A stretch of 9,331 bases of DNA from an uncultured Legionellaceae bacterium. Its GTDB lineage: Bacteria > Pseudomonadota > Gammaproteobacteria > Legionellales > Legionellaceae. Of this stretch, positions 8,029 to 9,331 are shown in pieces; the stretch's first letter is position 1; each line of letters begins with the position of its first letter. A program made the translations under genes and the position numbers. The DNA lies in NCBI GenBank assembly GCA_903887975.1, contig CAISSD010000040.1:1-9331 (forward strand), in the 5' to 3' direction. The notes beneath the pieces are model-generated. The model did not search any database, was not told where the DNA came from, and saw only the letters and a program-made list of their open reading frames with translations.

Positions 8029-8063
8029 AAGGGTTTACCATCCGAAATTTCGCGCGTGGTTTG

Positions 8064-8072
8064 ATTATAACA
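8064..8072 (-). promoter_or_regulatory. Extended -10 promoter candidate for the rnmA-relA operon
   Basis: Read on the minus strand the site is TGTTATAAT, a perfect TGnTATAAT extended -10 for a sigma-70-type RNA polymerase. It overlaps the grxC stop codon (the TAA lies inside TATAAT). No good -35 is visible 16-18 bases upstream, which is acceptable for extended -10 promoters. Transcription would start near 8057 and give a leader of about 30 bases before rnmA. grxC transcripts could still read through, as no terminator is seen in the 36-base gap. Confidence 0.45.
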
Positions 8073-8325
8073 GGTGTTTCACCATTTCGGCTAATTTTCC
8101 AGAAGCATGCAAGGCAAACAAATCATCACAGCCCCCCACCGAAACATCGTCAATAAAAATTTGCGGTACCGTGGTACGTTTACTTTTATCAATCATTTCT
8201 TCACGAAGGCTTGGGTTATCATCAATAGAGATTTCTTTAAAATTAATATGTAATTCATGCAATAAACCTTTAGCACGTATGCAAAAAGGGCATGTGGATT
8301 TGGTATAGATGGTCACGGCTGTCAT
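8065..8325 (-). CDS. grxC: Glutaredoxin 3 (GrxC)
   Basis: GrxC is a small thioredoxin-fold dithiol glutaredoxin that uses glutathione to reduce protein disulfides and mixed disulfides in the cytoplasm. The 86-residue product carries the active site CPFC (12-15; E. coli Grx3 has CPYC), the cis-proline loop TTVPQIFID (51-59, P54) and the glutathione-binding GGCDDL (64-69). Two tandem ATGs exist at 8328 and 8325. I chose the second because it gives MTAVTIYTK, aligning residue for residue with E. coli MANVEIYTK, places AAGG 7 bases upstream, and makes TGATG with the preceding small gene. Using the first ATG adds one Met and makes an ATGA overlap. Coupling to a Cys-rich exported peptide is the unusual part. 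Confidence 0.95.
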   Translation of the reverse strand: MTAVTIYTKSTCPFCIRAKGLLHELHINFKEISIDDNPSLREEMIDKSKRTTVPQIFIDDVSVGGCDDLFALHASGKLAEMVKHLL

Positions 8326-8459
8326 CATTTAGCCTTATCATGTTTTTTACAAGAAGCCGTAGCATCACAATCACAAGATTTTTTTTCGCAATGATGCGGA
8401 CATGCAAAAAGAAAACCACTAATGAAGAAAACGCTCAATCCCAATATAATTTTTTTCAT
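8325..8459 (-). CDS. Small exported Cys/His-rich peptide, possible lipoprotein, unknown function
   Basis: This gene of 44 codons is easily missed because of its size. The product starts MKKIILGLSV, followed by a hydrophobic stretch to residue 19, giving a clear signal peptide (two N-terminal lysines, about 15 apolar residues). The segment LFAC (17-20) resembles a lipobox, but the F at -2 is atypical, so the protein may be a lipoprotein or cut by signal peptidase I after A19. The predicted mature part is about 25 residues with five cysteines (20, 24, 29, 31, 37) and three histidines (22, 23, 40), ending in a Lys-rich tail. It includes CPHHC, CDC and CKKH. This composition suggests metal binding or redox chemistry; I do not recognise a family. 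The start has a weak GGGA 7 bases upstream, and its TGA overlaps the grxC ATG, so the two are probably translated together. Confidence 0.72.
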   Translation of the reverse strand: MKKIILGLSVFFISGFLFACPHHCEKKSCDCDATASCKKHDKAK

Positions 8460-8545
8460 GATTAATCCCGTTTGATATAAAAATCATATGGTACACCAAG
8501 AACAAAATTTAATAAAACCCAATTGCTCCAGTAGGTGTAGAAAAT
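8460..8545 (-). other. Spacer between the ATPase gene and the small peptide gene
   Basis: This is the longest non-coding stretch in the window. It is AT-rich and holds the weak promoter candidate described separately. I see no convincing GC-rich hairpin followed by a T run, so no intrinsic terminator can be assigned to the ATPase gene. A 15-codon frame beginning inside the end of the ATPase gene (8556) runs through part of it, to 8509, but has no support as a gene. Confidence 0.5.
8483..8488 (-). promoter_or_regulatory. Weak -10 candidate for the small peptide-grxC pair
   Basis: On the minus strand this reads TATGAT, one mismatch from TATAAT, 23 bases before the small gene's ATG. The best -35 at 18 bases spacing is TTAAAT, matching three of six positions of TTGACA. 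Its position fits, but the region is AT-rich, so chance matches are likely. Confidence 0.25.
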
Positions 8546-9331
8546 TCAGCTCGCATCAAAAAAATATTTTTTAATCCCAATGGCCCAAGGGTACACCATC
8601 ACATCATCAATTTTTTTTGTATATTCATCTCGACTAAAGCATACGGCTTCACATTCACCAAAATCATGAGCAAGTGTTTTAAGTGTTGATAAATGTCGAG
8701 CCTCCACCGTGTTGGCACTTTTAATTTCAATGAATAAAATTTTCTGACCAGGACGCTCAACCACCAAATCAATTTCTGCATCATCTTTGGTAGCCAAATA
8801 ACTAAAACGATAATTACGATGACGATAACTTGCCAATTGTATGCATTGGTTGATGATAAAATGCTCGAAAGCCTCTCCAAATGCCGAGGTGCTTTCCACC
8901 AAGGGAATCTCAATCAATCGCGTCAATGCCCGCACCACACCCGTGTCAAAAAAATAAAATTTTGGTTTTTTACTGAGTCGTTTACGAAATGAATGTTGAA
9001 ATGGATGTAAATAATAACCAATCAAAGTGTCTTCTAAAATGGAAAAATAATCTTGTACGGTATAATGAGACACACCAACATCTTGTGCAATATTGGATAG
9101 ATTGATTTTTTTTCCATTACTTTGTGCTGCAACCTCCAAAAAATGACGAAAGGGTGCTAAATCGCGCACATACTTCTCAGCCCACACTTCTTCTTTTAAA
9201 TACAAATTGACGTAGGTTTCTAAAAAAAGTTGTTTTTCAAGATCGCTTGGCATCTCAAAAAGTTTTGGTAACATGCCGTATTGTAGGGCATGAGAAAGAT
9301 TAAACCGTGCTTCAACCTCCAAGTAGGTTAG
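8546..9331 (-). CDS. AAA-type ATP-binding protein with DUF4143 domain, C-terminal part (5' end cut by window)
   Basis: The frame is open to the window edge and gives 261 residues. It corresponds to the portion after the AAA ATPase core in the widespread AAA_14/DUF4143 proteins, which are usually about 380-450 residues, so Walker A and B should lie outside the window. Visible landmarks are the LTYLE segment at the very edge, the ALQYGMLPKLF turn, a winged-helix-like segment with VSHYTVQDYFSILEDTLIG (about 87-105), KFYFFDTGVVRAL (114-126), GEAFEHFIINQ (142-152), and a restriction-endonuclease-like core with AEIDLVVE (175-182) and LFIEIKSA (189-196), i.e. a D...ExK pattern. A TTG near 9322 could be mistaken for a start, but homologous-looking sequence continues upstream. 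The biological role of this family is not known; copies are often strain-specific, so acquisition by transfer is plausible. It is unrelated to the housekeeping genes downstream. Confidence 0.88.
   Translation of the reverse strand, partial: LTYLEVEARFNLSHALQYGMLPKLFEMPSDLEKQLFLETYVNLYLKEEVWAEKYVRDLAPFRHFLEVAAQSNGKKINLSNIAQDVGVSHYTVQDYFSILEDTLIGYYLHPFQHSFRKRLSKKPKFYFFDTGVVRALTRLIEIPLVESTSAFGEAFEHFIINQCIQLASYRHRNYRFSYLATKDDAEIDLVVERPGQKILFIEIKSANTVEARHLSTLKTLAHDFGECEAVCFSRDEYTKKIDDVMVYPWAIGIKKYFFDAS

Noticed and set aside
8481..8537. Separated inverted copies of TACACC/GGTGTA in the spacer, considered as a terminator
   Set aside because: Only six base pairs with a loop of about 40 bases and no T run following the stem; not a plausible intrinsic terminator.
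8509..8556. 15-codon minus-strand frame (ATG to TAA) starting in the end of the ATPase gene
   Set aside because: Too short, no ribosome-binding site of note, and no signal or motif; its smooth composition caught my eye but gives no evidence for a gene.
8599..8913. 104-codon open frame on the minus strand in another phase
   Set aside because: It is a shifted reading of the DUF4143 gene; the in-phase product has the family motifs.

Overview
The window looks like chromosomal DNA from a moderately AT-rich gammaproteobacterium. The evidence is a hydrolase-dead RelA of the RelA/SpoT-splitting lineage, RlmD next to relA, and RnmA (YciV/TrpH) next to YciO. Base composition and the presence of a DUF4143 ATPase would fit a Legionellales-like lineage, but that is only a guess. 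Every supported gene is on the minus strand, so transcription runs from high to low coordinates. I saw no rRNA or tRNA gene, CRISPR array or insertion sequence, and no gene-free stretch longer than about 90 bases.

Right edge (8546-9331): the C-terminal part of an AAA-type ATP-binding protein with a DUF4143 tail, whose start lies outside the window. An 86-base spacer separates it from the next genes. Then comes a very small gene (8325-8459) for an exported, Cys/His-rich 44-residue peptide, coupled through a TGATG overlap to glutaredoxin 3 (grxC).

A good extended -10 element lies across the end of grxC and probably starts the main operon. Its order is rnmA/yciV, yciO, trpS, scpA, scpB, rluB, rlmD and relA. 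These genes are packed very tightly: one ATGA overlap (rnmA/yciO), three TGATG overlaps (trpS/scpA, scpA/scpB, rluB/rlmD), and gaps of only 7-18 bases elsewhere. relA runs off the left edge and lacks its last C-terminal (ACT) part.

The products cover information processing: 5'-end RNA maturation and pAp hydrolysis (RnmA), a TsaC/Sua5-like protein (YciO), tryptophan charging (TrpRS), chromosome condensation (ScpAB with SMC), 23S rRNA modification (RluB, RlmD) and the starvation alarmone (RelA). The rnmA-yciO-scpAB-rluB block and the rlmD-relA pair are each familiar from gammaproteobacteria; here they form one run.

The most interesting points are a TrpRS with a four-cysteine pattern resembling the [4Fe-4S] TrpRS of Thermotoga maritima, the unannotated Cys/His-rich mini-protein coupled to grxC, and a possible lost stop-start coupling at the rlmD/relA junction. 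I did not find a clear new multi-gene system.
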